Made by a program: the position numbers and the translations under genes | Part shown: in pieces, positions 1 through 9,472 of the stretch | Layout of the letters: every line of letters begins with the position of its first letter | Numbering within the stretch: the stretch's first letter is position 1 | Notes under the pieces: generated by a model | Seen by the model: the letters and a program-made list of their open reading frames with translations, nothing else | Told to the model about the DNA's origin: nothing | The model's database searches: none | Assembly: GCF_002735905.1 (NCBI RefSeq) | Contig: NZ_PEBD01000012.1 | Coordinates: 1 to 64,000 of the forward strand | Origin: Williamsia muralis | GTDB taxonomy: Bacteria; Actinomycetota; Actinomycetes; Mycobacteriales; Mycobacteriaceae | DNA length: 64,000 bases | Direction of reading: 5' to 3'

Positions 1-579
<579 letters not shown>

Positions 580-684
580 AAAACATGTAAAAACTGTTTC
601 GCATCCACTGTGCAATATCTGAAACAACACACACATCTCAAAAAAAGATAAATAGGCCAGAGACGTGTGTACTGGTTTCATAAA

Positions 685-802
685 GTTACGGCGGCTATAG
701 CGGAGGGGAAACGCCCGGCCCCATTCCGAACCCGGAAGCTAAGCCCTCCAGCGCCAATGGTACTGCACCCTAATCAGTGTGGGAGAGTAGGACACCGCCG
801 AA
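685..802 (+). rRNA. rrf: 5S ribosomal RNA
   Basis: A 118-bp gene with complementary termini (GTTACGGCGG at the 5' end, CACCGCCGAAC at the 3' end) and the conserved internal 5S text CCGAACCCGGAAGCTAAG. It sits about 105 bp after the 23S gene and 8 bp before a strong terminator, so it ends the rrn operon. Ends are inferred from base pairing of the termini. Confidence 0.95.
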
Positions 803-810
803 CACAACTT

Positions 811-844
811 ACTGAAGCCCCCCGCTTACGCGGGGGGCTTCAGT
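811..844 (+). terminator. Intrinsic terminator of the rrn operon
   Basis: A perfect 15-bp inverted repeat (811-825 with 830-844) around a TTAC loop, very GC-rich, eight bases after 5S. The downstream tract is CTTTC rather than a full U-run. Position and strength fit an rRNA operon terminator. Confidence 0.9.
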
Positions 845-906
845 GCTTTCTGGGTACATCGACGTCGAGCAGGCTCCATGGAGACGGTCTTTGCTTAGAT
901 GAGTCC

Positions 907-2301
907 ATGGCATCCCTGGTCACCGGTCCGTCGCTGGTCGAGTCTTATCTCCAGCACATCCACAGTTCCTGCTACGCCGGCGGGGGCGGCGAGCTGGCGG
1001 ATTACATCCCAGAACTGGCCCGGGTGGACCCGAATCGGTTCGGGCTGTCCCTGGCGCTGCACGATGGCTACGTCTACTCGATCGCCGACGCGGATATCGG
1101 TTTCACCATCCAATCGGTGTCGAAACCACTTACGTATGCCCTTGCGTTGACCCACAAGGGTTTTGATGCTGTCGACGAGCGGATTGGTGTCGAACCGTCC
1201 GGTGAGGCGTTCAACGAGATCAGCGTGGACTCTCGTCGACGGCCAAGGAACCCGATGATCAATGCCGGGGCCATTCTCTCCGCTTCGCTGCTTCTGGAAA
1301 CTCAACCGGACGTGGACAAGGCGTTCACCGAACTACTCGAGTTCTACTCGGCGTGCGCAGGCAGGCAGCTCGCACTCGACGCCGACGTCTACGCGTCAGA
1401 GATGCGGACCGGCGCACGGAACAGGGCGATCGCCTACATGTTGCAGAGTTTCGGCATGCTCCGGGCGGCGCCCGAGGACGCAATCGATCTGTACTTCAGG
1501 CAGTGCTCGTTGATCGTGACGACCGACGACCTCGCGACGATCGGAGGAACCCTTGCCAACGGCGGCGTCAATCCGCGCACGGGTCGGCGTGCAGTAGGGC
1601 AGGCGGTTGTCCAGCGGGTGCTGAGTGTGATGACCACCTGCGGAATGTACGACGGAGCCGGCGACTGGGTGACCACCGTCGGACTTCCTGCGAAAAGCGG
1701 TGTCGGGGGCGGAATCATGGCCGTCCTGCCCGGACAGCTGGGGATCGGTGTCTACTCGCCTCTGCTCGATGAGCACGGCAACAGCGTCAGGGGAGTGAGC
1801 GCATGTAAGCGCTTGTCGTCCGACCTCGGGTTGCACATGTTCAACGTCGCTCGGGAGAGTCGGGTGACCATCCGGTCGTTCTATTCGGCACGCGAGATCG
1901 ACATCGTGTCCGACAGGTCCGACCATGAACGGCGATATCTGAACGGGCAACGAGATCGCATCCGGATATACGAGCTCCAGGGTGACCTGACCTTTTCGGG
2001 CACGGAGAGCGTACTGAGGCGACTGCGTGCTGCAGTCGCGGAGTTCGATGTCGCCATCCTGGACATGAGCCGCGTCGATCACGTGGACCAGGTATCCCGC
2101 TCGATGTTCTCCGGTGCCAGCGAGAACATCAACGGGGCCGCGCGGACGGCAGTGATCGTCGATCCCGACGGAGTGGTGGTACGACGCAATGCGCACGTCG
2201 CCGAGCCGAGTCCTGGCGCGGAGTATGTGGTGACCACGATGAGAGAGGCAATCACGCGAGCGGAGGACTTCCTTCTGAAGGTCGCGGTTGACCGTACCTA
2301 A
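907..2301 (+). CDS. glsA: Glutaminase fused to a STAS domain
   Basis: Hydrolyses L-glutamine to glutamate and ammonia in the cytosol. Residues 1 to about 305 are a serine-dependent glutaminase of the beta-lactamase fold: the SVSK catalytic motif is Ser70-x-x-Lys73, and PMINAGA and KSGVGGG motifs are present. Residues about 340-460 resemble a STAS (anti-sigma-antagonist-like) domain, an arrangement known in some bacterial and actinobacterial glutaminases. An open frame reaches back into the 5S gene, so the ATG at 907 is chosen, giving 464 residues. No good Shine-Dalgarno is visible. A TTAGAT hexamer ends 6 bp before the ATG, so a leaderless transcript is possible (inference). The stop overlaps that of the convergent Nudix gene by 4 bp. 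Confidence 0.9.
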   Translation: MASLVTGPSLVESYLQHIHSSCYAGGGGELADYIPELARVDPNRFGLSLALHDGYVYSIADADIGFTIQSVSKPLTYALALTHKGFDAVDERIGVEPSGEAFNEISVDSRRRPRNPMINAGAILSASLLLETQPDVDKAFTELLEFYSACAGRQLALDADVYASEMRTGARNRAIAYMLQSFGMLRAAPEDAIDLYFRQCSLIVTTDDLATIGGTLANGGVNPRTGRRAVGQAVVQRVLSVMTTCGMYDGAGDWVTTVGLPAKSGVGGGIMAVLPGQLGIGVYSPLLDEHGNSVRGVSACKRLSSDLGLHMFNVARESRVTIRSFYSAREIDIVSDRSDHERRYLNGQRDRIRIYELQGDLTFSGTESVLRRLRAAVAEFDVAILDMSRVDHVDQVSRSMFSGASENINGAARTAVIVDPDGVVVRRNAHVAEPSPGAEYVVTTMREAITRAEDFLLKVAVDRT

Positions 2302-2855
2302 ATGGTCGCGTCCCCGGAATCGTGGAGAGACAGCAACGTGAGCGCCGCGAGAGTCTGCCCATCGCAGATCTGGCCCGCTCGCGCCGCTGTCCGGACCTCG
2401 GCGACCGTCCACCATCGCGCGTCCATGTCCTGTTCTTCGTGCTCTCGTGCGGCTGCTCCCGTGTGTAAGCCCTCGGCGAGAAACACCACTTGCCGCTGAC
2501 TGCTGAATCCTGGCGCCACGTCCAACACGCCGATCTGGGTGAGGCTGTCGGCCGCCAGACCTGTCTCTTCCGCGAGCTCGCGGACAGCGAGATCCGGCGG
2601 CGGAACGTGTGCTCGATCGGGTGCGGTACCCGCGGGGAACTCCCAACGTCGCGCCCCCACCGCGTACCGGAATTGTTCGACGAGAAAAAGCCGGTCGCCG
2701 TCCCGTGGGATCACCACAACGCCTGTCGGCTTGTCGACCACGCTGTAGATCCCAGGACTCCCGTCGGCTCGCAGTATCTGATCTTCTCTCAATGACATCC
2801 AGGGGTTGGCGTAGATCTCCGAGGAGGAGACTCGTTTGATCGACACATGGACCAC
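2298..2855 (-). CDS. Nudix hydrolase, ADP-ribose pyrophosphatase-like
   Basis: A 185-residue protein of the Nudix superfamily, which cleaves nucleoside diphosphates linked to another moiety; overall pattern is nearest to ADP-ribose/ADP-sugar pyrophosphatases. The strand-helix core VEQFRYAVG...WEFPAG is followed by the REL-x-EETG half of the Nudix box. The first half of the box is unusual: a Pro-rich stretch ([10 protein letters not shown]) replaces the usual E-x-GE segment. The three downstream acidic residues of REL-x-EE are kept, so Mg2+ binding may still work. Start is GTG at 2855. It is divergent from nucS (62 bp apart). Substrate is not determinable from sequence. Confidence 0.82.
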   Translation of the reverse strand: MVHVSIKRVSSSEIYANPWMSLREDQILRADGSPGIYSVVDKPTGVVVIPRDGDRLFLVEQFRYAVGARRWEFPAGTAPDRAHVPPPDLAVRELAEETGLAADSLTQIGVLDVAPGFSSQRQVVFLAEGLHTGAAAREHEEQDMDARWWTVAEVRTAARAGQICDGQTLAALTLLSLHDSGDATI

Positions 2856-2917
2856 AATATTGCCGACCCCGGCACGGCGTGGAGAACGTGCGCTCGTGCG
2901 CGCCTAAGGTGGACGTC

Positions 2918-3598
2918 GTGCGTCTAGTTATCGCGACTTGCCAGGTGGACTATGTGGGCCGGTTGACAGCTCATCTGCCGATGGCCCGTCGGCTCCTGCT
3001 GATCAAATCCGACGGCTCGGTGAGCATCCATGCCGACGACCGTGCGTACAAGCCACTCAACTGGATGAGCCCACCCTGCTGGCTGGTGGAGGAAGATTCC
3101 GCCGCCCCTGAAGGGCCGCGGCTGTGGGTGGTGACCAACAAAGCCGGTGAAGAGCTCCGGATCACCATCACCGACATCGAGCACGATTCCAGTCATGAAC
3201 TGGGTGTCGACCCCGGTCTGGTGAAGGACGGCGTAGAGGCGCACCTACAGGAGCTTCTGGCTGAGCATGTGGAGACGCTCGGCAGCGGGTACTCCCTGGT
3301 GCGGCGCGAGTACATGACCGCGATCGGTCCGGTCGATCTGCTGTGCCGGGACGCCGACGGTGTGTCGGTGGCAGTGGAGATCAAACGCCGCGGGGAGATC
3401 GATGGCGTCGAACAACTGACCCGCTATCTGGAGCTGATGAATCGCGACCCTCTGTTGGCTCCCGTGCAAGGGGTATTCGCTGCCCAGCAGATCAAGCCGC
3501 AAGCGCGGACACTGGCAACCGATCGCGGAATACGGTGCGTCACACTCGATTACGACAAACTCCGGGGGACCGAGAGTACCGAGTTCCGACTGTTCTAG
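2918..3598 (+). CDS. nucS: Mismatch-specific endonuclease NucS/EndoMS
   Basis: Cuts both strands at DNA mismatches in the actinobacterial and archaeal MutSL-independent mismatch repair pathway. The protein is 226 residues when started at the GTG at 2918, which gives the family N-terminus MRLVIA; the frame is open 39 bp further upstream but that extension does not match the family. The nuclease core includes Asp140 (GPVDLL) and Glu154-x-Lys156 (VEIKRRGE). The extreme C-terminus EFRLF matches the short tail that binds the beta sliding clamp in characterised homologues. The next gene encodes a small cysteine-rich protein 13 bp downstream. Location next to an rrn operon matches M. tuberculosis Rv1321. 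Confidence 0.93.
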   Translation: MRLVIATCQVDYVGRLTAHLPMARRLLLIKSDGSVSIHADDRAYKPLNWMSPPCWLVEEDSAAPEGPRLWVVTNKAGEELRITITDIEHDSSHELGVDPGLVKDGVEAHLQELLAEHVETLGSGYSLVRREYMTAIGPVDLLCRDADGVSVAVEIKRRGEIDGVEQLTRYLELMNRDPLLAPVQGVFAAQQIKPQARTLATDRGIRCVTLDYDKLRGTESTEFRLF

Positions 3599-3611
3599 GA
3601 CAGGTGCAACG

Positions 3612-3854
3612 GTGCTGGAGCGGATCGAACCCGGGCCTGACGGCACCGATTATTACGTGCGGCCCATTTCCGGGCAACGTGCGGTCAAGGACTATCGCTG
3701 CCCACACTGCAGTCAGGTGATCTTCGTGGGTACACCTCACGTGGTCGCGTGGCCGGTCGACGACTACGGCGGGCCGGACCGCATCGATGACCGCCGCCAC
3801 TGGCATACCGGTTGCTGGCGCAGACGCATCCACAGGCGGCGTCCAACCAGGTGA
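3612..3854 (+). CDS. Small zinc-ribbon-like protein following nucS
   Basis: An 80-residue protein with a CPHC pair near residue 30 and an H-x-H-x2-C cluster near residue 64 (HWHTGC), consistent with one structural zinc site. The C-terminus is strongly basic (RRRIHRRR). It starts with GTG 13 bp after nucS and is probably co-transcribed with it. Similar short proteins occur in related actinobacteria and are often labelled ATP/GTP-binding without evidence; no P-loop is present here. Function unknown. The basic tail and the zinc site would suit nucleic acid binding (inference). Confidence 0.75.
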   Translation: MLERIEPGPDGTDYYVRPISGQRAVKDYRCPHCSQVIFVGTPHVVAWPVDDYGGPDRIDDRRHWHTGCWRRRIHRRRPTR

Positions 3855-3908
3855 AGAGGAATGGCCGGGAAAGTCGCCTTGGACCGACCTCGTCAGCCGT
3901 CGCGGTGA

Positions 3909-4979
3909 TCAGCGGTAGGAGGCGCTGACCGTGTCGTTGTCGGCGGCCGCGGCCTCGTCTGTCTCGCCATCGTGCTTGGCCGCGTCGGCGGTGTCCGCAG
4001 GCTCTTCCGAATCCCGTTCGCCGGCAGCTTTACTCGGCTGATCGAGCCGCGCATTCTCGGACAGGTCTTTGTTGAGCAGGCCCTTGGTGTCCGGGTCGAG
4101 TAGTTCGGGCTCGTTCTCGACCTCGGCGAGTAGCTGTGGCACATCGTCGAGCTGACTTCGCACCTCGGCGAGTTGCGCCAGCATACGGGCGCGCAGTGTT
4201 CGGATCTGCTCGGTGACTTCCTGTGCCCGAGTGATCCTTTCGGTAGCCGCCGAGGCCGCGCGTTGTCGGGTGCTCTCCGCTTCTGCTCGCGCGGTGTCCA
4301 ACCGCTCTTTCGCCTCGGCCTTGCTGGTGGCTTCGAGCTGCTTCGCCTGCTCCAGGGCTTCCTTGCGGCGGGCGGCCATCGTGGTGTCGAAATCTTCTTG
4401 GATGCGCTCGCGATTGCTCTGCGCCCGGGCATCGAGTTCCTCGGCCCTGGCTTTGGCGTCGGCGAGGATGCGCGCCGCCTCTTCGCGCGCGGCATGCATG
4501 GTCGCCTCGTGCTCGGCGTTCATCGCCTCGCGACGCTCGTTCATCTCCTGCGTCTGCCTGGCAATCTCCTGGCGGTGCTCTTCAGCTTCTTGCCTGGCTA
4601 TCGAGAGAGTTTCTGCCGCTTCGGCTTCCGATCGTGCCCGGATCTCCGACGCCTCGTCGGACGCAAGTCGCAACATGCTCGAGACGCGCTCGCTCATGCC
4701 TTGCACCGTGGTCGGGGGTACGGAGAGCTTGTTCACCTCACGGCGGAGCTCTTCGATCTCCTCGCGCGCGAGTTCCAAGTTGTCGGCGAGTTCGCGCGCA
4801 TTCGCGGTGGCAGCGTCACGATCTGCGGCTATGACTCGCATCTCGGCGTCGAAACGACGAAAGAAGTCGATGACCTGATCACGGTCGTAACCGCGCATGA
4901 CCGTGGCAAAAGGCAGTCCGGACGCAGATGTGGCCTCGTGAGATGGCATGGCCGCAATTTTACGCTGCACGGGCGTCAA
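3909..4979 (-). CDS. DivIVA-like coiled-coil protein
   Basis: A 356-residue protein whose N-terminal region (about residues 20-45: FATVMRGYDRDQVIDFF) resembles the membrane-binding DivIVA/GpsB start motif. Residues about 45-290 are almost continuous Ala/Glu/Arg-rich coiled coil, and the tail of about 65 residues is acidic and disordered. Such proteins act as polar or septal scaffolds in actinobacteria. It lies where M. tuberculosis has Rv1322, between nucS and methylmalonyl-CoA epimerase, and is not the main Wag31/DivIVA. An alternative ATG ten codons downstream (at 4949) is possible. Role in polar growth is inference. Confidence 0.75.
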   Translation of the reverse strand: MTPVQRKIAAMPSHEATSASGLPFATVMRGYDRDQVIDFFRRFDAEMRVIAADRDAATANARELADNLELAREEIEELRREVNKLSVPPTTVQGMSERVSSMLRLASDEASEIRARSEAEAAETLSIARQEAEEHRQEIARQTQEMNERREAMNAEHEATMHAAREEAARILADAKARAEELDARAQSNRERIQEDFDTTMAARRKEALEQAKQLEATSKAEAKERLDTARAEAESTRQRAASAATERITRAQEVTEQIRTLRARMLAQLAEVRSQLDDVPQLLAEVENEPELLDPDTKGLLNKDLSENARLDQPSKAAGERDSEEPADTADAAKHDGETDEAAAADNDTVSASYR

Positions 4980-5082
4980 AGCGGTTCAAGCCGGTGGACA
5001 GCATGAACTGTGTTACCGCACTGCAACGCTGGGCTACTGCCGGCCAGGCGCACCAGCCGTGAAGGTGACGAACGGGGCCGAC

Positions 5083-5562
5083 TCAGTGAGCGGCTGCAGG
5101 CTCCACCAGTTCGAGGAGGACACCACCGGCATCCTTGGGATGGATGAAGTTGATGCGTGAGTTCGCGGTGCCGCGGCGGGGTGCGTCGTAGAGCACCCGC
5201 AACCCGTTGGCGACGAGCCGCCGGGTGACCTCTTCGACATCGGTGACGCGCACGGCCATCTGCTGCAGACCCGGGCCGTTACGGTCGATGAACTTGGCGA
5301 TGGTGGACGTCTCGTCGATGGGGGAGAGCAACTGGATCAGAGCGTGTGACTTCTCGGCGCCTGCAGGCCCGACCATCGCTTCGACGACGCCCTGGGCTTC
5401 GTTCGTCTCCTCGTGCAGGCACACCAGGCCCAGGTTGTCGAGATACCAGGCCTTTGCCGCCTCGAGGTCGGGGACGGCGATACCTACGTGGTCGATCGCG
5501 GTGACCAGTTCGCCGATGGACGTCAGTACCGCTGACTGGGGGTTCTGTTCCGGAGCACTCAT
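5083..5562 (-). CDS. mce: Methylmalonyl-CoA epimerase
   Basis: Interconverts (2R)- and (2S)-methylmalonyl-CoA in the propionyl-CoA/succinyl-CoA route. The 159-residue protein is a vicinal-oxygen-chelate fold with two beta-alpha-beta-beta-beta repeats. It begins IDHVGIAVPDLEAA, carries an internal Gln/Glu-rich metal-site pattern, and ends with NFIHPKD-GGVLLELVEP, the family signature. The N-terminal 20 residues are an extension. It is divergent from the thiolase gene across 68 bp, as in the Rv1322A-Rv1323 region. Confidence 0.9.
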   Translation of the reverse strand: MSAPEQNPQSAVLTSIGELVTAIDHVGIAVPDLEAAKAWYLDNLGLVCLHEETNEAQGVVEAMVGPAGAEKSHALIQLLSPIDETSTIAKFIDRNGPGLQQMAVRVTDVEEVTRRLVANGLRVLYDAPRRGTANSRINFIHPKDAGGVLLELVEPAAAH

Positions 5563-5630
5563 GGTCTAAAGGTAGCGTTGTGAGTGGTTGCGCCACCATT
5601 CAGCCAGCTTTGACGAGAGGTCAGAAGTAG

Positions 5631-6818
5631 ATGTCGACATCGGTAATCGTATCCGGAGCCCGCACCCCGATCGGACGATTGATGGGTTCGCTCAAGGATT
5701 TCAGCGCAGTGGACCTGGGCGCGATCGCCATCCGCGGCGCCCTGGAAAAGGCCAAGGTTCCTGCCTCCGAGGTCGAGTACGTGATCATGGGTCAGGTCCT
5801 GGGTGCCGGAGCCGGGCAGATGCCCGCCAAACAGACCGCCGTCAAAGCCGGTATCGGCTGGGACGTCCCGGCGCTGTCCATCAACAAGATGTGTCTGTCG
5901 GGCATCGACGCGATCGCACTGGCCGATCAACTGATCCGCGCCGGTGAGTTCGATTGCGTGGTGGCCGGTGGCCAGGAGTCGATGACGCAGGCGCCGCACA
6001 TCCTCCCGGGTAGCCGTGGTGGATTCAAGTACGGCAACACCGAGCTGGTCGACCACATGGCCTTCGACGGACTCCACGATCCGTTCACCGATCAGCCGAT
6101 GGGCGCTCTGACCGAGCAGCAGAACGACGTCGAGTCGTTCACCCGCGAACAGCAAGACGCGTACGCGGCAGAATCCCACCAGCGCGCGGCCGCGGCCTGG
6201 AAGAACGGCCTCTTCGCGGACGAGGTGGTCCCGGTGAGCATCCCGCAGCGCAAGGGCGATCCCATCGAGTTCGCCGAGGACGAGGGCATTCGCGCGGACA
6301 CCACCGCAGATTCACTCGCCCGGTTGCGTCCCGCGTTCCGTAAGGACGGCACGATCACCGCAGGCAACTCGTCGCAGATCTCGGACGGCGCCGCAGCGGT
6401 CGTGGTGATGAGCAAAGACAAGGCAACCGAGCTGGGACTGGAATGGCTGGCCGAGATCGGGCCCCACGGCGTGGTCGCCGGACCGGATTCCACGCTGCAG
6501 CACCAGCCGTCGCGGGCCATCCTGAAGGCCTGTAAGCGTGCCGGCATCGAACCTGCCGATCTCGATCTCGTCGAGATCAACGAGGCGTTCGCCGCAGTGG
6601 GTCTGGCGGCCACCGCCGAGCTGGGGCTCAGTGACGACAAGGTCAACGTCAACGGCGGTGCGATCGCTTTCGGTCACCCGATCGGTGTGTCCGGTGCGCG
6701 GATCACTCTGCACCTTGCCTTCGAACTGGCCCGCCGTGGCGGCGGTACCGGAGTAGCAGCGCTCTGCGGAGCCGGCGGCCAGGGTGACGCGCTGATCATC
6801 AAGGTGCCCGCACAATGA
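5631..6818 (+). CDS. Acetyl-CoA acetyltransferase (thiolase)
   Basis: A 395-residue type II thiolase that condenses or cleaves acetyl-CoA/acetoacetyl-CoA. The nucleophilic cysteine is Cys88 in NKMCLSG. The NEAFA motif, [10 protein letters not shown] histidine motif and C-terminal CGAGGQGDA cysteine motif are all present, so the active site looks complete. Best counterpart by position is M. tuberculosis fadA4 (Rv1323). Its stop overlaps the start of the next membrane-protein gene by 4 bp (ATGA), indicating translational coupling. Confidence 0.93.
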   Translation: MSTSVIVSGARTPIGRLMGSLKDFSAVDLGAIAIRGALEKAKVPASEVEYVIMGQVLGAGAGQMPAKQTAVKAGIGWDVPALSINKMCLSGIDAIALADQLIRAGEFDCVVAGGQESMTQAPHILPGSRGGFKYGNTELVDHMAFDGLHDPFTDQPMGALTEQQNDVESFTREQQDAYAAESHQRAAAAWKNGLFADEVVPVSIPQRKGDPIEFAEDEGIRADTTADSLARLRPAFRKDGTITAGNSSQISDGAAAVVVMSKDKATELGLEWLAEIGPHGVVAGPDSTLQHQPSRAILKACKRAGIEPADLDLVEINEAFAAVGLAATAELGLSDDKVNVNGGAIAFGHPIGVSGARITLHLAFELARRGGGTGVAALCGAGGQGDALIIKVPAQ

Positions 6819-7150
6819 TCTCCACCGACCTCACCGCAAAGATCTTCCGTGTTGTTGCCATCGCTGAGGCCGTGACCTGGCTGGCCCTGCTGATCGCCAT
6901 GTTCTTCAAATGGGTCCTCGGCCATGAAGAGGCCGTCGCCATTCCGGGCATGACGCACGGGGTGGTCTTCGTGGCCTACATCGTGGTTGCTCTGTTCACT
7001 GCGTGGCGCCTGCGGTGGAGCCTGGTCACGACCGGACTCGCCCTCGTTGCGAGCATCCCACCGTTCGGAACCCTGATCTTCGAGATCTGGGCCAAGCGGA
7101 ACAGACATCTCGACGCGACCGACGCCCCGACCCGGGCCGCCACCTCCTGA
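6815..7150 (+). CDS. DUF3817 membrane protein
   Basis: A 111-residue integral membrane protein with three predicted helices (about residues 8-33, 43-64 and 66-88), matching the DUF3817 pattern in which a first helix ([17 protein letters not shown]) is followed by G-x3-HG-V-F-V-Y. Function is unknown. Translation is coupled to the thiolase by the ATGA overlap. A second DUF3817 protein is encoded on the minus strand starting at 27350, so the window has two paralogs. Confidence 0.85.
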   Translation: MISTDLTAKIFRVVAIAEAVTWLALLIAMFFKWVLGHEEAVAIPGMTHGVVFVAYIVVALFTAWRLRWSLVTTGLALVASIPPFGTLIFEIWAKRNRHLDATDAPTRAATS

Positions 7151-7188
7151 CAACGCATACCGCCGCCAGCGCGCACGCGTCACGTGCC

Positions 7189-8403
7189 GTGCGCGTGGCG
7201 GTGTCCGGCATCTTTGCCCTTAACGGTCTGTTGGCATCGATGTGGGTCGCCCACATCCCGGTGATCCAGGACCGAACGGGCGTCGACAACGCGACTCTCG
7301 GTGGACTGTTGCTGACGTTGGGCGCATCGGCGTTTGTCGGCATGCAGCTGCTCGGACCACTGATCGACCGTTTCGGCTCGCGAGGACCCACTGTGATCAG
7401 CGCAATCGCGTTGGCTGTTGCGATCGTTCTGCCGGGCCTGGCCACCGGACCGATCACCCTTGCGGCGGCAATGGTGATGTTCGGATTCTGCAACGGTGCC
7501 CTCGATGTCTCCATGAACACGCAGGCCGTGCTCATCGAACGGATCTATGGCCGCCCGATCATGTCCTCGATCCACGGGTTCTTCTCGATCGGCGGACTGG
7601 TCGGCTCAGGGGCGGTCGCCGCCACCCTCGCAGTGGACTTGCCCCTGCTGGCCACGTTGGGGACTTGCTGCGCACTGGCGATCTGCTGCGCTTTGTTGTT
7701 GTCGAACACTCTGATCACCGGCAACACCGACGGAGAGCCAGGCGAACCCGGCGAGACAGGAGACGCCGCCGCGTCGCGGCGGCCGTGGGGAAGGATCGCC
7801 CTGCTGGCCGCGGTTGCTTTCGGTCTGATGCTGGCCGAAGGAACCGCCTACGACTGGAGTGCGCTGTACCTGGTGGAACGTTACGACCAGCCGGAGGCCG
7901 TCGGAGCAATCGCATTCGGCGCATTCAGCGCCACGATGGTGGTCGGACGCTTCTCGGCCGACACGGTGAGTACGCGGCTGGGACCGGTTGCGGTACTGCG
8001 CCTGGGATCTGCGATCGCCATGGTCGGTATGACGTTGGTGATCTGTTCGCCGACACCGGTGCTCAGTGTCATCGGATGGGCGATCTTCGGCCTCGGAGTG
8101 GCAGGCGGGGTGCCGCAGCTGTTCACCGCGGCCGGCAACATCTCCAGCCGGTCCAGTGGCCAGACCATCTCACTGGTTGTCGGGTGCGGGTACGTCGGAA
8201 TGCTTGCGGGACCCGCGGTGATCGGTCCGGTGAGCAGTTGGTTCTCTCTCGGCATCGCGCTCTGGATCGCTGCAGCCGGCATGGCGTTCGCGTTCGTGGC
8301 GGCGCCGGTGGTCCGGCCGCGTGCGGGTGACGCCGGGTCTGGGCAGAAACATGCGTCCGCTGCTGGCGAACGCGGGCGGACCGGGGCACCACACGGTCTC
8401 TGA
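7189..8403 (+). CDS. MFS transporter
   Basis: A roughly 404-residue major facilitator with about 12 hydrophobic segments split by a hydrophilic loop (GEPGEPGETGDAAASRR) near the middle. The loop between helices 2 and 3 carries DRFGSRGP, the MFS motif A analogue. The pattern is closest to the YbjJ/fucose-permease-like subgroup; substrate unknown. The frame is open back to 7003, but that would overlap the DUF3817 gene by about 150 bp, so the GTG at 7189 is preferred (MRVAVSGIFALNG); the start remains uncertain. It probably shares an operon with the two genes before it. Confidence 0.82.
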   Translation: MRVAVSGIFALNGLLASMWVAHIPVIQDRTGVDNATLGGLLLTLGASAFVGMQLLGPLIDRFGSRGPTVISAIALAVAIVLPGLATGPITLAAAMVMFGFCNGALDVSMNTQAVLIERIYGRPIMSSIHGFFSIGGLVGSGAVAATLAVDLPLLATLGTCCALAICCALLLSNTLITGNTDGEPGEPGETGDAAASRRPWGRIALLAAVAFGLMLAEGTAYDWSALYLVERYDQPEAVGAIAFGAFSATMVVGRFSADTVSTRLGPVAVLRLGSAIAMVGMTLVICSPTPVLSVIGWAIFGLGVAGGVPQLFTAAGNISSRSSGQTISLVVGCGYVGMLAGPAVIGPVSSWFSLGIALWIAAAGMAFAFVAAPVVRPRAGDAGSGQKHASAAGERGRTGAPHGL

Positions 8404-8421
8404 CCGTGCCAGACTGGACGG

Positions 8422-9402
8422 GTGAGCAGACCGCAACCACGTCAACAGGCTGCTGCCCGAGCTGCAGCGGCGATGTCCGGGGCAGTGGATCTGTCCGTTC
8501 TCAAAGAGCGGGCCGATGCCCAACACGCACAACCCAACCGGCCGGCGACGCCGCCCGCGTCGGGCCCGCCCACCTCGGCATCACCAGTGCCGGCAGGCGG
8601 CGCCTTTCCTGCCGTCTATGACGTCACCGAAGCCGACTTCGAGTCCGATGTCGTCGCACGTTCGGAACAAGTGCTGGTACTCGTCGATCTCTGGGCAACC
8701 TGGTGTGGGCCCTGCAAACAACTCTCACCGACGCTAGAAGCCCTTGCGCAGCAGTCGGGAGGCAAGTGGGTGCTGGCCAAGGTCGACGTGGACGCCAACC
8801 CCCGCATCGCGCAGCTGTTCGGGGTCCAGTCGATCCCGACCGTGGTGGCGATCGCCGGTGGCCAGCCGGTGTCGGCTTTCGCCGGCGCACAGCCTGCCGC
8901 CCAGATCCAGGGGTGGGTCGACGACATCCTGGCCAAGTACGAACACACCTTCACCGGAGCTCCGGCTGACGACTCCGATGAGCCGCAGCCCGAACCGGTC
9001 GATCCACGGATGGCAGCGGCCGAAGACAAGCTGAACAGTGGCGACATCGACGGTGCTCTCGCCGACTACAGGGACATCGCGGCGTCCGAACCCGACAACG
9101 TCGAGGCCGCATCGCTTGTCCGCAATCTCGAGTTCGTATCGAGGGCACAAGGCCACGATCCCGCGTCGCTCACGGACCTCGAGGCCGACGACGTCGATGG
9201 CCACCTGGCGGCCGCGGATGTCGAACTGTTGAATCAGCAGCCGGAGGCAGCCTTCGACCGCATCGTTGCGGTGATCGCGAAGACCAGTGGCGACGAGCGG
9301 ACCAGGGCAAGGACCCGGCTGCTGGAACTGTTCGAGCTGTTCGACCCGGCGGAGCCGTTTGTGGTCGCGGCCCGGCGCAAGCTGGCGACCGCCCTGTATT
9401 GA
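8422..9402 (+). CDS. Thioredoxin-domain/TPR co-chaperone, CnoX-like
   Basis: A 326-residue cytosolic protein. Residues 1-60 are a low-complexity Ala/Pro linker, about 65-175 are a thioredoxin fold with active site Trp94-Cys95-Gly-Pro-Cys98, and about 200-326 are helical repeats typical of the YbbN/CnoX C-terminus. E. coli CnoX holds unfolded proteins for GroEL and DnaK under oxidative stress; the intact CGPC here suggests reductase activity too. It corresponds to M. tuberculosis Rv1324. The GTG start lies 19 bp after the MFS stop. A 15-bp tandem repeat spans the stop codon. Confidence 0.85.
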   Translation: MSRPQPRQQAAARAAAAMSGAVDLSVLKERADAQHAQPNRPATPPASGPPTSASPVPAGGAFPAVYDVTEADFESDVVARSEQVLVLVDLWATWCGPCKQLSPTLEALAQQSGGKWVLAKVDVDANPRIAQLFGVQSIPTVVAIAGGQPVSAFAGAQPAAQIQGWVDDILAKYEHTFTGAPADDSDEPQPEPVDPRMAAAEDKLNSGDIDGALADYRDIAASEPDNVEAASLVRNLEFVSRAQGHDPASLTDLEADDVDGHLAAADVELLNQQPEAAFDRIVAVIAKTSGDERTRARTRLLELFELFDPAEPFVVAARRKLATALY

Positions 9403-9438
9403 CCGACTCTGTACTGAGCGACCCTGCACTGACCGACT
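9394..9438 (+). repeat. Three 15-bp tandem units spanning the cnoX-like stop codon
   Basis: Three imperfect 15-bp units (CTGTATTGACCGACT, CTGTACTGAGCGACC, CTGCACTGACCGACT). Because 15 is a multiple of three, the terminal codons and the TGA stop recur in frame three times (Leu-Tyr-stop, Leu-Tyr-stop, Leu-His-stop). It lies in the short gap before the convergent metallopeptidase gene and reads as a small slippage duplication. Confidence 0.85.
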
Positions 9439-9472
9439 CCTGACGGCCGATTCAGCACTGACCTGTCGAGAC

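Noticed and set aside
667-906. Upstream extension of the glutaminase reading frame
   Set aside because: It overlaps the 5S rRNA gene and its terminator and encodes nothing resembling a glutaminase N-terminus.
1396-2646. A long minus-strand open frame opposite the glutaminase gene
   Set aside because: Arg/Gly-rich composition typical of an antisense frame in high-GC DNA, no family similarity, and it runs across two real genes.
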